From Mauremys mutica (lineage: Eukaryota; Chordata; Testudines; Geoemydidae), in NCBI RefSeq assembly GCF_020497125.1, contig NC_059072.1, positions 308,158,781-308,222,780 of the forward strand: DNA of 64,000 nt, given 5' to 3'. This document shows, in pieces, positions 48,101 through 63,100 of this stretch. Each line of letters starts with the position of its first letter. The stretch's first letter is position 1. Both the position numbers and the translations under genes were made by a program. The notes under the pieces were generated by a model that made no database searches, had not been told where the DNA came from, and was given only the letters and a program-made list of their open reading frames with translations.

Positions 48101-51100
48101 TCTCGATTCTCCTTGACCTCGCGGCCTCTGACTCAAGTTGAGCGGAGTAGCCCAGCCCACTCTGGGCCGGCCTCCCCGGACGCCAGTGGCCACATATGGG
48201 TGCCCTCCACGCCGGAGGCCCTGCAGTCGGCTTGAGACATAATGTCTCTCCTGGTACCAGCTGCACCAACCCCTGTGGCTCCCCGGTCCAGAGGCAAGCC
48301 AGAACTCAGACTGCCACAGTCGCCACCCGGGCGGTACTGCTCATCGTTGAGGGAAGGTTCCCAACGCCGTTCTCCACACAGTGACCGCCTCTCCCCCCCA
48401 CCCCCGGCGCAGTTCGCACCGGTCCCCATCGACCCCCACCAGATTGTCTGGTTGGGTGCCGAGCAGCAGGGAATCCAGGCACCACTCCACATCGAGGGAG
48501 TGCAGGCCTTGAGATCAGAGCATGCCCCACCGGGACTGGGACAGACGCCAACTCTGAGAATCCGCTGTAGCCCCTCACGGTACCGATGTTGACACCGCTC
48601 ACGCTCTCCATCCCAATTGAGCTCCCCAGCACACTCCCTCAGCTTCAGACGTAGATCTCCAGCAACTGGCCATTGTGGATCTGCCCAATGGAGCCGTTCA
48701 CAGAGCAGCCGTTACAGACGGTACTCCCGCTCCTCTACCCCAGACTCAAGGTCTCGAGCCTGGCACAGTTCATTACGTCGTTACTCATCCCCATCCTGGG
48801 ATAGTGGACGTTCGTATGCCAGCTTGGCCTCCCCTCGGAGCCGACAGTTGGCGGACCAGGTGAATCCGGCGGGGCAGCCCATTCCAACAGTGCCACAGGA
48901 AGTGCAGTGGCACCAGGCTCCCTGGCCAGTGCTCTGGTACCAATGGCCCCCGACGCAGCCCCTGGTGGTGACTCTCTCGGTGGCCAGGGTTTTGGAAAGA
49001 CCGTCGGCCTCCCTCTCTCAGCCCCCCAGGACGGGGTCAGCAGAGCACTCTTCTCCAGCCCCACGCTCAAAGGGGACCAAGCATTGGGTTCTGTGGCACT
49101 GGTGGGGACGCAGAGCACCTCGCCCCCATCCTCATCCTCCCCTGATGAGGCAATCACAGCGCCTCCTCCTCCTGTTCCCCAGGAGGACACACAAGCCCAC
49201 CAAGAGCTCTTGAAAAGGGTGGCTTCAAGCCTCAGTCTACAGGGTGAAGAGGTCGAGGAGCCTTTGGACTCCCTCTTTGATGTCCTCTCGGCGACAGTGC
49301 GGCCAGGGTGGCCCTTCTTCTCCACGAAGGGGTGGCGAAGATCTCTAATGCCCTGTGGCAGACCCCATCTTCCCTGCCCCCCATATCTAAGAGGGCAGAG
49401 CGGAAGTATCTCGTGCCTGCCAAGGGCCACGAATATCTATACACCCACCCCACCCCCAATTCCCTAGTGGTCGAGGCAGTCAACCACAAGGAATGTCAGG
49501 GCCAACCTGCTCCCACTCCTAAGAAGAAAGACTCAAGGAGGCTGGACTTGTTTGGTAGAAAGCTTTATTCTTCCTCGAGCTTCCAACTGAGGGTGGCAAA
49601 CCACCAAGCCCTGCTGGGCAGATACAACTTTAATTTATGGGCTCAATGCCAAAGTTCATGGACTCCCTCCAGGAGCGTGATAGGAAGGAGTATAAGGCCC
49701 TGGTAGAGGAGGGCACAGATGCCTCCAGAGCAGCCCTTCAGGCAGCCTCTGATGCAGCAGACACAACTGCAAGAACTAGGGCCTCTGCAGTGTGCATGAG
49801 GAGGGCGTCGTGGCTCCTCTTGTCCGGGTTGTCCAGCGAGGCACAGACCTCCCTGCAGGACCTCCCCTTCGATGGCAAGCGCAGCAAACAGACGTGAAAT
49901 TACATGATCTCAAGGACTCTCACACGACCTTAAAGACTCTTGGTCTATATGTCCAGGCCCTGGCCAGGATCAAGTTCAAGCCTCAGCAGGCCCCCAGCCA
50001 GGCCCCCGACTCCAGATACAAGCTTCCCTATAAAAAATCTAGGGACTATAAGAAACACCCACAGTAGCAGTCTCGGCTTGCGCCCCAGCCTGGCCCCTCT
50101 AAGGGCAAGCAGGTGGGTAAGCGCCAGATTTGATGGGACGCCCGGGGACAACTTACCCGTCTGCACCACGGATCCGCCTGACCTATCCTTCTCCAACCGT
50201 CTATGCTCTTTCCTCCGGAATGGTCACAACTGACCTCGGACCGTTGGATCCTCAACATCATCTCCCGGAGCTATACCCTCCAGTTTCTCTCTACCCCACC
50301 TACCCACCCGCCCTCCCTCCCTATCCCTCTTCAGGGACCCCTCTCACGAGAGCCTACTTGAGCAGGAGATCCACACAGGATCTAGCCCTGCACATAAATG
50401 TCAAAGAATTCAGGGCATTTGGTCTGGCCTGCGTGGCCTTCCGCTCATGCCTTACGGGCAGGGTAGTCAGCGTTGTCACGGACAACACGGCCTTGATGGT
50501 CTACATCAACAGGCAAGGTGGAGCTCTCTCTTCAGCCCTCTTCCAGGAATGGGATTTCTGTATAGCCCACAATATCAGCCTGGAAGCCCACCACTTACTG
50601 GGTATCTGGAACTCTCAGGTGGATCGCCTGAGCCAGGACTTCTCCTCCCAACAAATGTGGGGCACTCCTCAGGTGGAATCTCTTCATGACCAGGCAGAAC
50701 CACCGGTGCCCTCGGTTCTGCTCCAGGAGGGGCCTGGGCAAGGGCGCGATTTCCGACGCCTTCCTTCTGTCCTGGTTGGGTCAGCTTCTATATGCTTTTC
50801 ATCCAATTCCACTGACCAGCAAGGTCCTAGAAAAAGTCAAGACAGACAGACAGGTCTTGCATCCTCATGATCGCCCTAGCATGGCCCAGGCAGCACTGGT
50901 ACAAGCTTGTTCATGGCCCCCCACGGCTGCTGCCAACCCGCCCAGACCTTCTCTCTCAGGACCAGGGTCACCTCCGCCACCCCAGCCTGGCAGCCCTCCA
51001 CCTCACGGCGTGGTTGCTCGATTGCTAGGCCACAGGGAGAGCATCCAGCGAGTCCTCCTGGAAAGCAGGAGGCCCTCCACGCGTCAGGCCTACCTGGCAA

Positions 51101-54100
51101 AATGGTCTAGGTTCTCCCGGTGGGCCGCAGATCGCAGCATCTCACCAGTGGCTGCTCTGCTCCAGTTTATACTGGATTACCTCCTTCATCTGGGAGCCCA
51201 AGGCCTAGTGCCCTCATCTGTCAAAGTGCATCTGGTAGCGATATTGGCCTTCCACTCACCAGTGCAGGGCCACACAGTATTTTCTCACGCCATGACCAGT
51301 CGATTCCTTAAGGGCTTGGATAGCCTCTTTCCTTATGTTAGACCCCCGGTCCCTCAGTGGGACCTGAGCTTGGTTCTGGCCAGGCTGACAGGGCCTCCAT
51401 TTGAGCCTCTTGCTACATGTTCCTGGTCCCATCTCTCATGGAAAGAAGCCTTTCTTGTGGCAATCACGTCCGCTAGGAGGGTCTCGGAGCTCCGGGCCCT
51501 GACCTCCGAACCCCCGTACACGTATTTCATAAAGATAAGGTGCAGCTCCGACCACACACTTCGTACCTCGCTAAGGTGATCTCCGCCTATCATATGACCC
51601 AGGACATTTTCCTTCCGGTACTCTGTTCCAAGCCCCACACGTCTAGTGAGGAGTGCTGCCTCTACATGCTAGAAGTGAGACGGAGCTCTGGTCTTTTACC
51701 TGGAACAAACAAAACCGTTCAGGAAGTCTTTGCAACTGTTCATCGCCACGGCCGAACACATGAAAGGTCGGCCTATCTCCACTCAGTGGCTCTCCAACTG
51801 GATCGCTTTGTGTATCCCTACTTGTTACGACCTGGCGGGAGTTCCCCTGCCGCTGATTGTGAGGGCGCACTCGACAAGGGTGCAAGCCTCATTGGCCAGC
51901 TTTCTGGCTCACGTCCCTATCCAGGACATTTGTAGCGCTGCCACATGGTCATCGGTCCACGTGTTCACTTCGCATTATGCGATCGTCTCCCAGACTAGGG
52001 AGGACGCCAGGTTTGGCAGAACAGTGCTCCATCCCAAGTGTCTGTGAACTGCTACCCACCTCCAACAGATATAGCTTGGAATCATCTGTTGTGGAATGCA
52101 CATGAGCAATCACTCGAAGAAGAAAAGACAGTTACCTTTTCTGTAACTGGTGTTCTTCGAGATGTGTTGTTCATGTCCATTCCACATCCCGCCCTCCTTC
52201 CCCTCTGTCGGAGTTGTCTGGCAAGAAGGAAGTGAGGGTGGGGGGAGCGCACAGCGCCCCTTATACAGCATCATGCAGCGCCACTCCAGGGGCCGTTAGG
52301 GGCGCTCCCCTACGGGTATTGCTAGGGGAAAAACTTACAGCACCGGTGCACGTGGCAAGCACGCACACCTATTGTGGAATGGACATGAGTAACACATCTT
52401 GAAGAACAACAGTTACAGAAAAGGTAACTGTCTTTTTATTCTATAACTAGAACTCACCAAACCAGTAACCAAACAACTTCTGTAATACCTTACTGGTTAC
52501 CAAGAAACCAAAATACAGTCCCCTTTAAGCAATCCAGCCTTTGGCTCCCACCCAGACAGCCAAGTCTAATATAGTGATGGTTACTAAAAACCTTATTCAC
52601 CATATATAAAGTGCTACCAATCCCAAGAGAGCAGGTGCATTGCCCACCAGGTCAATGAATATTTCATATCTCACCCACACTTCGAGCCAATTCTTATTAA
52701 CTAAATCTAAGATTTATTAATAAAAAGAGAGAAGAGAATTGTTATGGTTAAAAGATCAATATACATACAGATATGAGTAAAGTTCTTATGTCTGTTTCAT
52801 AGCAGAGATGGTGAGGCTGCTGATCTGCAAAAAGTTCTTCTAGAACAGTGTTTCTCAAACTGGGGTCGCCGCTTGTGTAGGGAAAGCCCCTGGTGGGCAG
52901 GGCCGGTTTGTTTACCTGCCCCGTCCGCAGGTCCAGCCGATCGCGGCTCCCACTGGTCACGGTTCACTGCTCCAGGCCAATGGGGGTTGCTGGAAGCGGC
53001 AGCCAGTAAGTCCCTTGGCTCGCGCTGCTTCCAGCAGCCCCCGTCAGGCCCGAGTCTTCTCTTATAGCTGAACAAGCCATGGTCACAGCAGGGCCTTTCT
53101 TGGATGAGGAATAGCTAATATATATTGTTGCTTTGAAGCTGATCTCTGTTTCCTGGTAACTAGTTGTATTCATTAGCATAAGGCAATTAACCATTCAAAC
53201 AGTTCACAGGTAGTTTACTTATGTGGAATTTACAAGTTTCAAAGAAAAATGAACCAATAATATTATTACACTAAAAGTCGCATCTAAATGATAGTATCCC
53301 TTTTTGATCTCTGAATCAATAGAATACAGTAATGAATCATTAAAGACAGGTACAGAGTTTTAGCATCTACAAGTGAATTAGATCACATTGTTAAACTTCT
53401 AACAAGATATAGGTAAACACAGACAAATATTATAACCTATTCTTGGTTTTCAAACAGTATAAGCAAACATATCAGAGTTTCTAGTCTACTTAACATGGCT
53501 TTGATAACTGTCTACAGGGAGTTGACCCTGTTTATCATTTCAGTACCTTCTGTTGAGGAGTTATGGTTCATACACCAATTGATCAGTCTGTCAGTGTCAC
53601 ACCGCACTGCAAGGGCTCAAAGAGGGAGCAATATTAAAATTAATATATGTGAAACATCTCCAGACATGACCTAAAATAACTTTAAAGTACTACCATTTTA
53701 AAGTAATTTATGTTGCAGCCCTGCAGGGCCAGAAGTGAATGCTACTTCCCATCTGGAAACAGAGAATCTCCTCTTTCCTGTCATCATAAAGCGCCTGAGT
53801 CTAGGCCTGTAGAGCTGGGAGATACTGGAGTTTGAACTGATAAGCTGCTGTTTGTGTAGGACTGAATAGTACCTGTCCTGAGCCAGAGGTAGATGCAACT
53901 TTTGTGGGGAACCCGCAGGTTTGTGGGGAGGAGGAGGAAACATTTCTATGGCAAGTTGATCTTAAATGAAAAAGGTGGCTGTTTGAAGTAGTTACAGGGG
54001 TTAGAATGTAGATAAATCCTGGAATGGCAGATTATGGGCAAAGGTATGCTTAAGTAATCCAAGGCAGATAATAAATGAATTGATCACATGGCTCTGCAAA

Positions 54101-57100
54101 TTCTCATGTGCAATTTAAAACTACAGTACATCAGGAAGAATAGGAAAATGCACTTAATTAATTAATGTAATCTCTTGTCCATGAGCCAAGGACACTAGTT
54201 TATCTAACTGGAAGAATTTAAATGCCACTCTTCATTCATGCTAAGTGGAGGCAATAAATTCAGGTTACTTATCTGAAAGGCTTCTCTTTCCTTCAGTACC
54301 TATTTCTTGTTTCTCCCTCTAAGATTCCCTGTTACTCTTTTAATGAATAAAAAGTATATGGATGGGAGGGAATTATTTTCTTTATGCTTTTAAGTTGTGG
54401 ATTGAGGATACAAAATCTTTTATGCATGTTCTTTCAGCAGTCAACACCTGCTTGATATTTCTAACCAGTAATTTAACCTATATTGTGTCAGAAATGTTTC
54501 ATCGTTTTATGATAGTGTAACCATAAATATGTATGCTTTATAGTACTATAGGCCATCACAGTCTTTATAGTAGTCCACATTCTTATAAACAGTTATAGAA
54601 GAATACCTTCAATGGCTTTCCATGTACCACACTTCATTCAGATTTAGTAGCCTTTTGAAAACCTTATCCACAGATTAATTTTAATATAAATGTATTGTTT
54701 TACTCTTGTAATCGTTTTATTTTGATTATTATCTCTACTTTTTTCTACACTAGAAACAAATAGAAATCCTTTGTTTTGTTTTGTACCTTGTAAATTTCAG
54801 TTGGTTATTTTATGAATTCTCTGATTGCTCCAATGAGATTATTCTCTAATAATGAATGCGGTTTACGCAAGTGTTTTTTTGTCACCCTGACCAGCATAAT
54901 GACTTCACCTTTGGCCCCTAGAGACCATTCACTCTAAGGATGGAGAGCTAACTGAGCCTTTGTACTGATGTGCTCAGGGAGATTTCCAAAGGGAAAGCTG
55001 CCAATTGTGCCAAACTGTGCTGAATAATTATGCATTGTAATGTCTAGCAAAGGCGAGATTTGTTTGATGGGTCTGTCATGTACAGTGCTATTTAAGCTGT
55101 GCCAAAACCACTTTATGTAAGACTTTAGGCCAAACTGGAACTCACTTTCCAGAGATGAAAGGTTAGTACTATGTTCTTTAAGATGCACTGCTCCTCTGAG
55201 ATTCCTCTTTATGGAAAGGAAAAAAGCAAAATTTGAATGAAAGTTATGATGTTGAATGTAATCCAGCAGGTTGTGTCTAGAAAAGCTGTTGGTACACATT
55301 AACTACTGTAACATGCTGTCATCTTCCAAAGTAAACCCTCTGTACTTTGCATTTGTTTGTCTCCGTGATGTTTTAAAACTGGACCTTTTTAAGCACACTA
55401 AGTGAAAAGTTCAGTACTCTGTAAGTATTTATGGTTTTGAAATCTTTCTTTATAGTTTGTTGCTCTGTAAACAGAATATGTCGTGATACTACTAGCAATC
55501 CAGCCTTTGTAATCCTTGGTTTAAGGCTTTAGCCATAAAACATTTAATGGTTTATTATATTTTTGCTATTGTTGACAGTAATGTTTCTATAATCCCTTTG
55601 ATTTTTTTTTCAGAAAGGAAAGTTCCAACCACTGGATCAAGTTGTGATTGATTCAGAATTTTCTAGCTGTACGATGTTGCTACAGTGTGCAGGAGTTATG
55701 GACTCGCTACATCATGTGATAGAAGAAAAAGGTACAAAATTTGGGATGTTAATTTAGCTAACAGACTAATTCTTCAGCTAATGTTTGGTTCTGAAGGGTA
55801 TATTTATTTGTGTCAGTTAACCTCTGCACAGTGGGACTAGAAGCCACTCTGAAACTAAGCCAACAGCACTAGGCACTGGCTTTTACGTCTTGTTTCACCA
55901 AGCATCTTTGGTGTGCCAGTGTAATCTGCCACATGTCCTGCTGCATTTTATTATTGGAATCCATTCATGTGGTTGATCATTCTCCTAAATTTGCAAAAAG
56001 TTTTCCCTCCATAAAGTAACTGCCATGTTTGGCAAATTAAACCTTTCTCTTTTGTTTATAACTTATATCTCAGGTACGACTCTATTTGTTTTTACTGTGT
56101 ATGTGTGTAGCTGTGCATTTCTGTGACTGCAACTATCACCACCACAACTACAGTGAAATCAGGGATCAGCAAAAGAGTGCTTTCTTAGTAGAGGAGGGGT
56201 CTTACTAAAGGTTCATCGAAACTGTACTCTACTGGAAGACTTGAAGATTTTTTAAAGTGCGAGTTTACGCTGAAAAGTGACTATGTAATAATAGCACTAC
56301 CATGCTCCTCATTTTGTGAGTTATATCTGTTGATCTTAGCAATAAAAAAAAAAGTAGTTGGGCTGTTTTTGCCAAATTACAAGTGAATGAGCTGGATTTT
56401 ATTCCTTGTTTTGCATCAGCAACAGAATTGTTTACTCAGTTACACTTGTATATTGCAGTTGCACAGGTATTGCTGAAGGCCTAATTGAGTGTGTAGAAGC
56501 TCTGTTACTTTGGGTGATATGTGTGATAGAAAGAACCTATCTTGTGTTTACATCCTAGATTGAGTTTGCAGGGTTGGCAAGTAGAACAACCAGCTTTTCA
56601 CTTATAAAGGTTTGATCTGAAAAACATTGAGACAATAAATATGTAACCCCCTCAATGTCATTGACTCAGAGTAGAGCTGCACTTCAGTGGTTATTTAAGG
56701 AATGATGGGGCTTCCTTTTAAAAGTGGTCTTTATTTCAGTATTTTAAAAGGTGTTGCACTTGGCTGAAATTATATACTGCAGCTCTAAATTAGTAGCATA
56801 CAGTTCCACCATTTGGTGGCATCAAAAATGATATATCATTCAAGTTGATATGGTTCCCTTATCCTGTGAGCAATATCTCTTTTTCTGTTGGTGAGCATCA
56901 CATGGGTCTTGGAGTGACTCTTTTGCCAGTTGGATGGTCCACTAAGGAGCAGTGGCACCAGTGTCCCTGTGAATTACAAGCACAGTATATGGAGAGTGAG
57001 CAGGCCCAAGCTGGGATGGGGAAAAGGGAGAATGAATGGCTGTTAGAGGCATTTCAGGAAAGGAGAAGAGACAACACAAGTTCCTATAGTTTTGCACAAG

Positions 57101-60100
57101 CTTATGGTGTAGTGTTAAAATTAAGTAAAAAGAAAAATTTATTTAAAAAATGTCAGCAGTTGTCTGCTATTGCGAGCTTTGTTCTGAAAGGAGTGTTGGT
57201 AGAATGAGGTGATAAACTGCATTAAAAAAAACCTGAATCAACTCCATCTGTCAAGGGTATACACATACTGTCCTTGATCTTTACACAGAATTCCCATTGA
57301 TATTATTGGGAGTTCATGTGTCAGTTGAGGACAACATATGGCCCTAAATGTTTGTTAGATACATTTAAATGCATGGCTTTTTTCATAGCACAAGCTTGGC
57401 AGACATGGAAAAGAGCCTTCATAATTCATAGCAATATCATCTGAAAATTTAAGACTTGTAAAAATCCCGAAGGGTCCTGTCTTTCAGATAGGGGCCCCCT
57501 TCTGTGCTGACCTCCTGACTGAATGGAGAGGTAATCATTCAAGAAGGATACAGAAGTTAGAGAAAACAGAATCTTCCACATTGGCCTTTTTCCATTAAAA
57601 AAAAATCAACCAGTTTTTCTATTTCTATGCTGTGTAAAGCACCTACAAGGCGCTACAGTATGTGAACAAGAAGGCTTGTTTCAACCAATTCCTGCTAGCC
57701 ATGGTAGGCTGCAGTTGTCACTGACAGCTTTGGTAGTTATCCTTGTAACACTGCCTAAATCTTCCCTCCCAAAGAATTGAAAAGTAACAATGGAACAGTA
57801 AGCACCACAAACAGAAGAAAAATACTAAAACTTGTATCACTTATTGTTTCATGTAACTTAACAGTAACCTGGAGAGGCATGTTGAACTTTTAGGGAACCA
57901 GATATATTCTCACAATATGAGATGATGTTGTGTCCTCTCTGGGTAAGGGTTGTGTTGCATGTGTTTAGCCATTTCTTCCTAAAAAGCTTCATTTGAACAT
58001 AAAGTAGGACACGCTTCCATTGAAAATAGTCACCTTTATTGCAGTGAGAAAGCAGGACCAAAGAAGAACATACTGATAACACTGTTACTACACCTCTACC
58101 CCGATATAACATGACCCAATATAACATGAATTCAGCTATAACACGGTAAAGCAGTGCTCTGGGGTGGCGAGGCTGCGCACTCCAGCAGATCAAAGCAAGT
58201 TCTATATAATGTGGTTTCACCTATAACGCAGTAAGATTTTTTGGCTCCCGAGGACAGCGTTATATCGGGGTACCTATTTGTTGAGACCAGGAATACTGAA
58301 TGGATGCTGGCTGCAGCCAGAAATGAGAGGATTTAATTATAAAGCAAGGGTGGAAAGAGATTAGATTTCTGTCTTCCTTAGCCTCAGCCTGGCGACATAG
58401 ATGAAAGAAATTGTGGGATACAAAGTAAACTTTCATTAAGAAAGGAGAAAGTGTCCTTACTATTCCCAGTTACACGTACAACAAATAAAGTAACCCAGAT
58501 GTGGGCCTGGCTGGAAAACTGTGCTTAGCTTGCGAAAGAGGGTAAATGACTAAAGAAATGATACACACGTCAAAGGATGAAAGCAGGAAGTCTTGTCTGT
58601 AGAGGCCTTTCAGTGGTAGTCAAAGGTGCACAGCATCTCACAGGATTGGGTCCCAGGTCAGCGCTCAGATTTACCGTTCTGAGTTGCCGATTATTTTGTT
58701 TGGTTTCAAAACTAACTCTTCAGAAAGGCTCACACTGCACATAGTTTTAGCAGATATGAATGACTGTTTACTTTAGAGCTAGATTGTGAGTTTGGGCACA
58801 AAAGCCTAGACAAGGGGGTGGCGCAAAATCTGCGCTACCCCATGAGTAACCCTAGAAGGCACTGTGTGACACACAGATATGCCTCCTGGTCACTGTTTCT
58901 CCCTGCTTCCTCCTTGCTCTGGAGTGGTGGTAATTTTATTGCTGGTTTGTACCAAAAGTAAATTACAGTCCCCTCAGCCCCACCCCCATGCTGGTCAACG
59001 AGTGGAGGAGAAGCCAAGGTTCTATCCACCTACTCCACTGAGGGAATAACCTGGTTTACTCCTGAGCCACCCAGACTAGGAAGTCTGTGTAGGGGTAATA
59101 AGAGGGAGTGGGTTATTCCCTTGCATGGATGCCTAGTACAAATCACAATGTAGCCCTTAGGAAATATATATAAAATTTTATTATTTCATAGCAAAAATGT
59201 AATATTGGTTACCATAAAAAGTTCTTCTTCCTTAACCTTATCTCAGTGTTAGTTCTGTAAATAATATATGCAGTTATAGTACAACAAAGCAACCTCTGGG
59301 AAGCGCTTTTATTCCTTTAAACAAATGGGAATTATTTACTTTTGTTTATACATAAAATATGTATGCATATAATTTTATATAATGTATAGCCATTTCAGCA
59401 GCTGGCAACAAACTCTGAAAGCCAGCATCTTTATATTTTGTTTTGAAATATGTAAAAATGTGATTGACTTTAATTCAGTGGTTTTTATACAACATTCTTA
59501 GTCATAACCATTTCTGGGTCTCCAAGTGCTGCTTGTCCCATTTGTGTCTGTTTTATGGATTGTATCTTGGAGCAAGAACTTTAGCTATTTTTTCTCTTTT
59601 ACAGCACCACACACATTAATATGTAACAAATACACTCGGGACTGTTCATCACATCTCATATTTCCTTTCCACCAACCCACTACTCGCTTGTCATTCAAAT
59701 CACTCTTAAAGACTTACTTTCTCTAGTGTTCACAAGAACTATTGGTATTATGACTAATGCATTTTTTTAAAGAATCTAGTGCTTCTCTTCTAAGGCCTCT
59801 CATTGCTCTGTGTACTCTGCCTTATTTGAGAGTAAGCTCCTTGGGGCAAGAAGTATTTGTGTTGTGGACAGCACTGAACATGGTGGCAGTGCTTAACAAA
59901 TAAAAAAAAAAAGCATAACTAGCACTGGGAATCCGGATAGTAAATTCTGAACCTAGAGCACTGATAGTTTACACTTGCTGGGCTAACATTAAGAAGTCCC
60001 CCTGCCTGGCACCCAGCGGCCAGGGCACTGAAGCAGTCAGAGTTCTGTTTCTGTGTAAAAACCACTCTGAACTTGCATTCACCTGCTTCGTTGGTAGAGG

Positions 60101-63100
60101 AAATTACTTCTTTCTGTTCACTAGATCTGGTTGAGGAGGATTGTTTCAAAATAAGTTCATGTATGAGGGAGAGACTATGATAGAAAAGGATTAATGAAGG
60201 GTTATAAACTTCAGTTTGTGAGTGTTACTCTTTGTTTCGTTTTGCAAGGCAAAAGTTGCACTGTGATCTTGTCTGATGTGATTAATATGAAGAGCCAAGA
60301 AAACTTACCTGATTAGAATAGCTAAGTAATATTGCCAAGCTTGTATTCCCAGAAGGTAGGAAAAAAGGGGCCATATGAGTTTGAGTTATGGAAAACACTG
60401 AGAAAATAGATGTTAAAATGTGCTTTAGGCAGTTTGTTCAACAATACATCAGGGAAACTTCCAAGTATACATAGCGATTACCCAATTGCTGAACATATTA
60501 TTTAATTGTAGAACCACTTATATTCCATTTGTATTTCTCAAACCCAATCTTTCCAGATGTCTCAGACCAGTTTTATAGGCACCAGACACATTAGGGAACA
60601 AAAGCCTTTCCAATATATTCTCATATTATCAAACACAGTCGCTAACTCTCACCAATATCAAATGTGCATTACATGTAAAATCCATGTTCCAGTATTGAAT
60701 CCTTTTGTCAGCAGTTTGTGACTTTCACAACTCATTTCAATTCTTCAGAGGTCTCAAATATTGCCAGTTTCTAGTATTTAATAGTACAAACTGTCAAGTG
60801 CATAAAGTACTTTCAAACAAAGTGATCTCTGAAGGGTTCAATGTAATTATTTTTCATGTGTTTTAATGAAAATGGCTTCACAATTCTACATTTCCTTCCC
60901 TAACTGAGTCACTCTGATTCATGCTGTTTGGGAATTCTGCCTGGAAATCTGGTCCTGAACGATTTTTCAACATGGATTGGGGGAGGATGGCAAGAGGATG
61001 TCCTCTCCTCGAACTTTCTCAGATAAGGGAAATCCAAAAATTGTACATTGTATTCTTGGAACCAAATCATGTTAGTTTTTTTGAGCAACAGGTTCATTTA
61101 TCCCTTTTCTGCTTCTATCAAACTTATTTTCTTTTAAGACCCATTTAAAAACTTTTTTTTGAGTCCCAAAAGGCTGTAGCCACCAATATCGCAGCTAACT
61201 ACTTTATCTGCAACAGATCAGTTATAAAATGAAGCATAGTGTTTGGAGTTTCTTTTCTTTTTTGCTATGTAAAAATATTTACTTTTTTACTCTTCTACAA
61301 TGGTCGAGGTGAAATTAAACTATATCTTGTATGTAACATTCCCCCAGCCCCTCACCAACCCCAGCTATGCACACACAAAAAGTACATAACAATTAGATAT
61401 TTGTATGCAATTTGAAAGAGGCAGGATAAACCTCAAAGAAGGAAATGCGGAAGGAACCATAAATAAAGCATTGTTGGTTGTTTGCAGGAAGGGAAAGAAA
61501 CTCCATGAACCTAGTGCTGGAGTATTCAACTTATTCATAAATGATCTGGAGAAAGGGGTACACAGTGAGGTGGCAAAGTTTGCAGATGATACTAAACTGC
61601 TCAAGATAGTTAAGAGCAAAGCAGACTGTGATGAACTTCAAAAAGATCTCACAAAACTAAGTGATTGGGCAACAAAATGGCAAATGAAATTTAATGTGGA
61701 TAAATGTAAAGTAATGCACATTGGAAGAAATAACCTCAACTAAACATATAATATGATGGGAGCCAATTTAGCTACAACGAATCAGGAAAAAGATCTTGGA
61801 GTTATCATGGATAGTTCTCTGAAGACGTCCACACAGTGTGCAGAGGCAGTCAAAAAAGCAAACAGAATGTTAGGAATCATTAAAAAGGGGATAGAGAATA
61901 AGATGGAGAATATATTATTGCCCTTATATAAATCGATGGTACGCCCACATCTTGAATACTGCGTACAGATGTGGTGGTCTCATCTCAAAAAAGATGTACT
62001 GGCACTAGAAAAGGTTCAGAGAAGGGCAACTAAAATGATTAGGGATTTGCAATGGGTCCCATATGAGGAGAGATTAGAGGCTAGGACTTTTCAGCTTGGA
62101 AAAGAGGAGACTAAGGGGGATATGATGGAGGTATATAAAATCATGAGTGATGTGGAAAAAGTAGATAAGGAAAAGTTATTTACTTATTCCCATAATACAA
62201 GAACTAGTGGCCACCAAATTAATGGGCAGCAGGTTTAAAACCAGTAAAAGGAAGTTCTTCTTCACACAGTGCACAGTCAACTTGTGGAACTCCTTGCTTG
62301 AGGAGGTTGTGAAGGCTAGGACTATAACAGCATTTAAAAGAGAACTGGATAAATTAATGGAGGTTAAGTCCATTAATGGCTATTAGCCAGGATGGGTAAG
62401 GAATGGTGTCCCTAGCCTGTGTTTGTCAGAGGGTGGAGATGGATGGCAGGAGAGAGATCACGTGATCATTACCTGTTAGATTCACTCCCTCTAGGACACC
62501 TGGCATTGGCCACTGTCGGTAGACAGGATACTGGGCTAGATGGACCTTTGGTCTGACCCAGTGCAGCCGTTCTTATGTTCTTATGTATGGTATCAGACAT
62601 TTTAAATTACTTAAAACAGATGTATTTATGGTAATGTTATTTAGGTTATTAAACCCTGTTGAAATACCTGTTAAAGAGCACGATTGAACTGTTGTGTGTT
62701 CTAAAGTCTCCTATATCATCTTATTAAACATTTCATTCAATTTCCTGACTTTATGCACTATTAATTTAGTGTGCAGTTCTATGTTGAAATTTTCCTGAAA
62801 CCTTTGTAATTTCCTCGCCCGTTTGCCCTAGCACACCCAGATAACTAATCATTCATCAGCAATGATTGTTTATGCTCTCATAGTTGCAGATATGGAAAAT
62901 ATTTTTAATACATATATCATATTTAATTTATATTGTGCTTAAGAAATAATAGATAAGATAACCTTCCCCAAATAATCTGCAAGTTTCACTTTTTTTTTTA
63001 AGAATTACAACTTGTTTGCTTTGACATTTATGTTAAATTATTTTGAAGCAGGAGGAGGTGATGAAAAAGAAAATGTGAAGGCTACACCATCCTATGAGTC

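Larger units (their letters stand above)
47377..52434 (+). mobile_element. DIRS-type tyrosine-recombinase retrotransposon, internally deleted
   Basis: About 5.06 kb, sense to RNASEH2B in intron 4. It has divergent inverted terminal repeats, an internal complementary region (52088-52189) that pairs with both extreme ends, a gag-like region, an RNase H-like segment and a tyrosine recombinase in place of a DDE integrase. These features together define DIRS elements, which integrate through a circular form without target duplication. The reverse transcriptase core is missing (near 50375) and frames are broken, so it is dead by itself. Three sections are listed separately. Confidence 0.93.

Noticed and set aside
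54934..55299. 121-codon minus-strand open frame in intron 4
   Set aside because: No motif and AT-rich composition like the surrounding intron.
56845..57207. 120-codon open frame in intron 5
   Set aside because: No recognisable domain and no supporting splice or promoter signals; not joined to the RNASEH2B phase.
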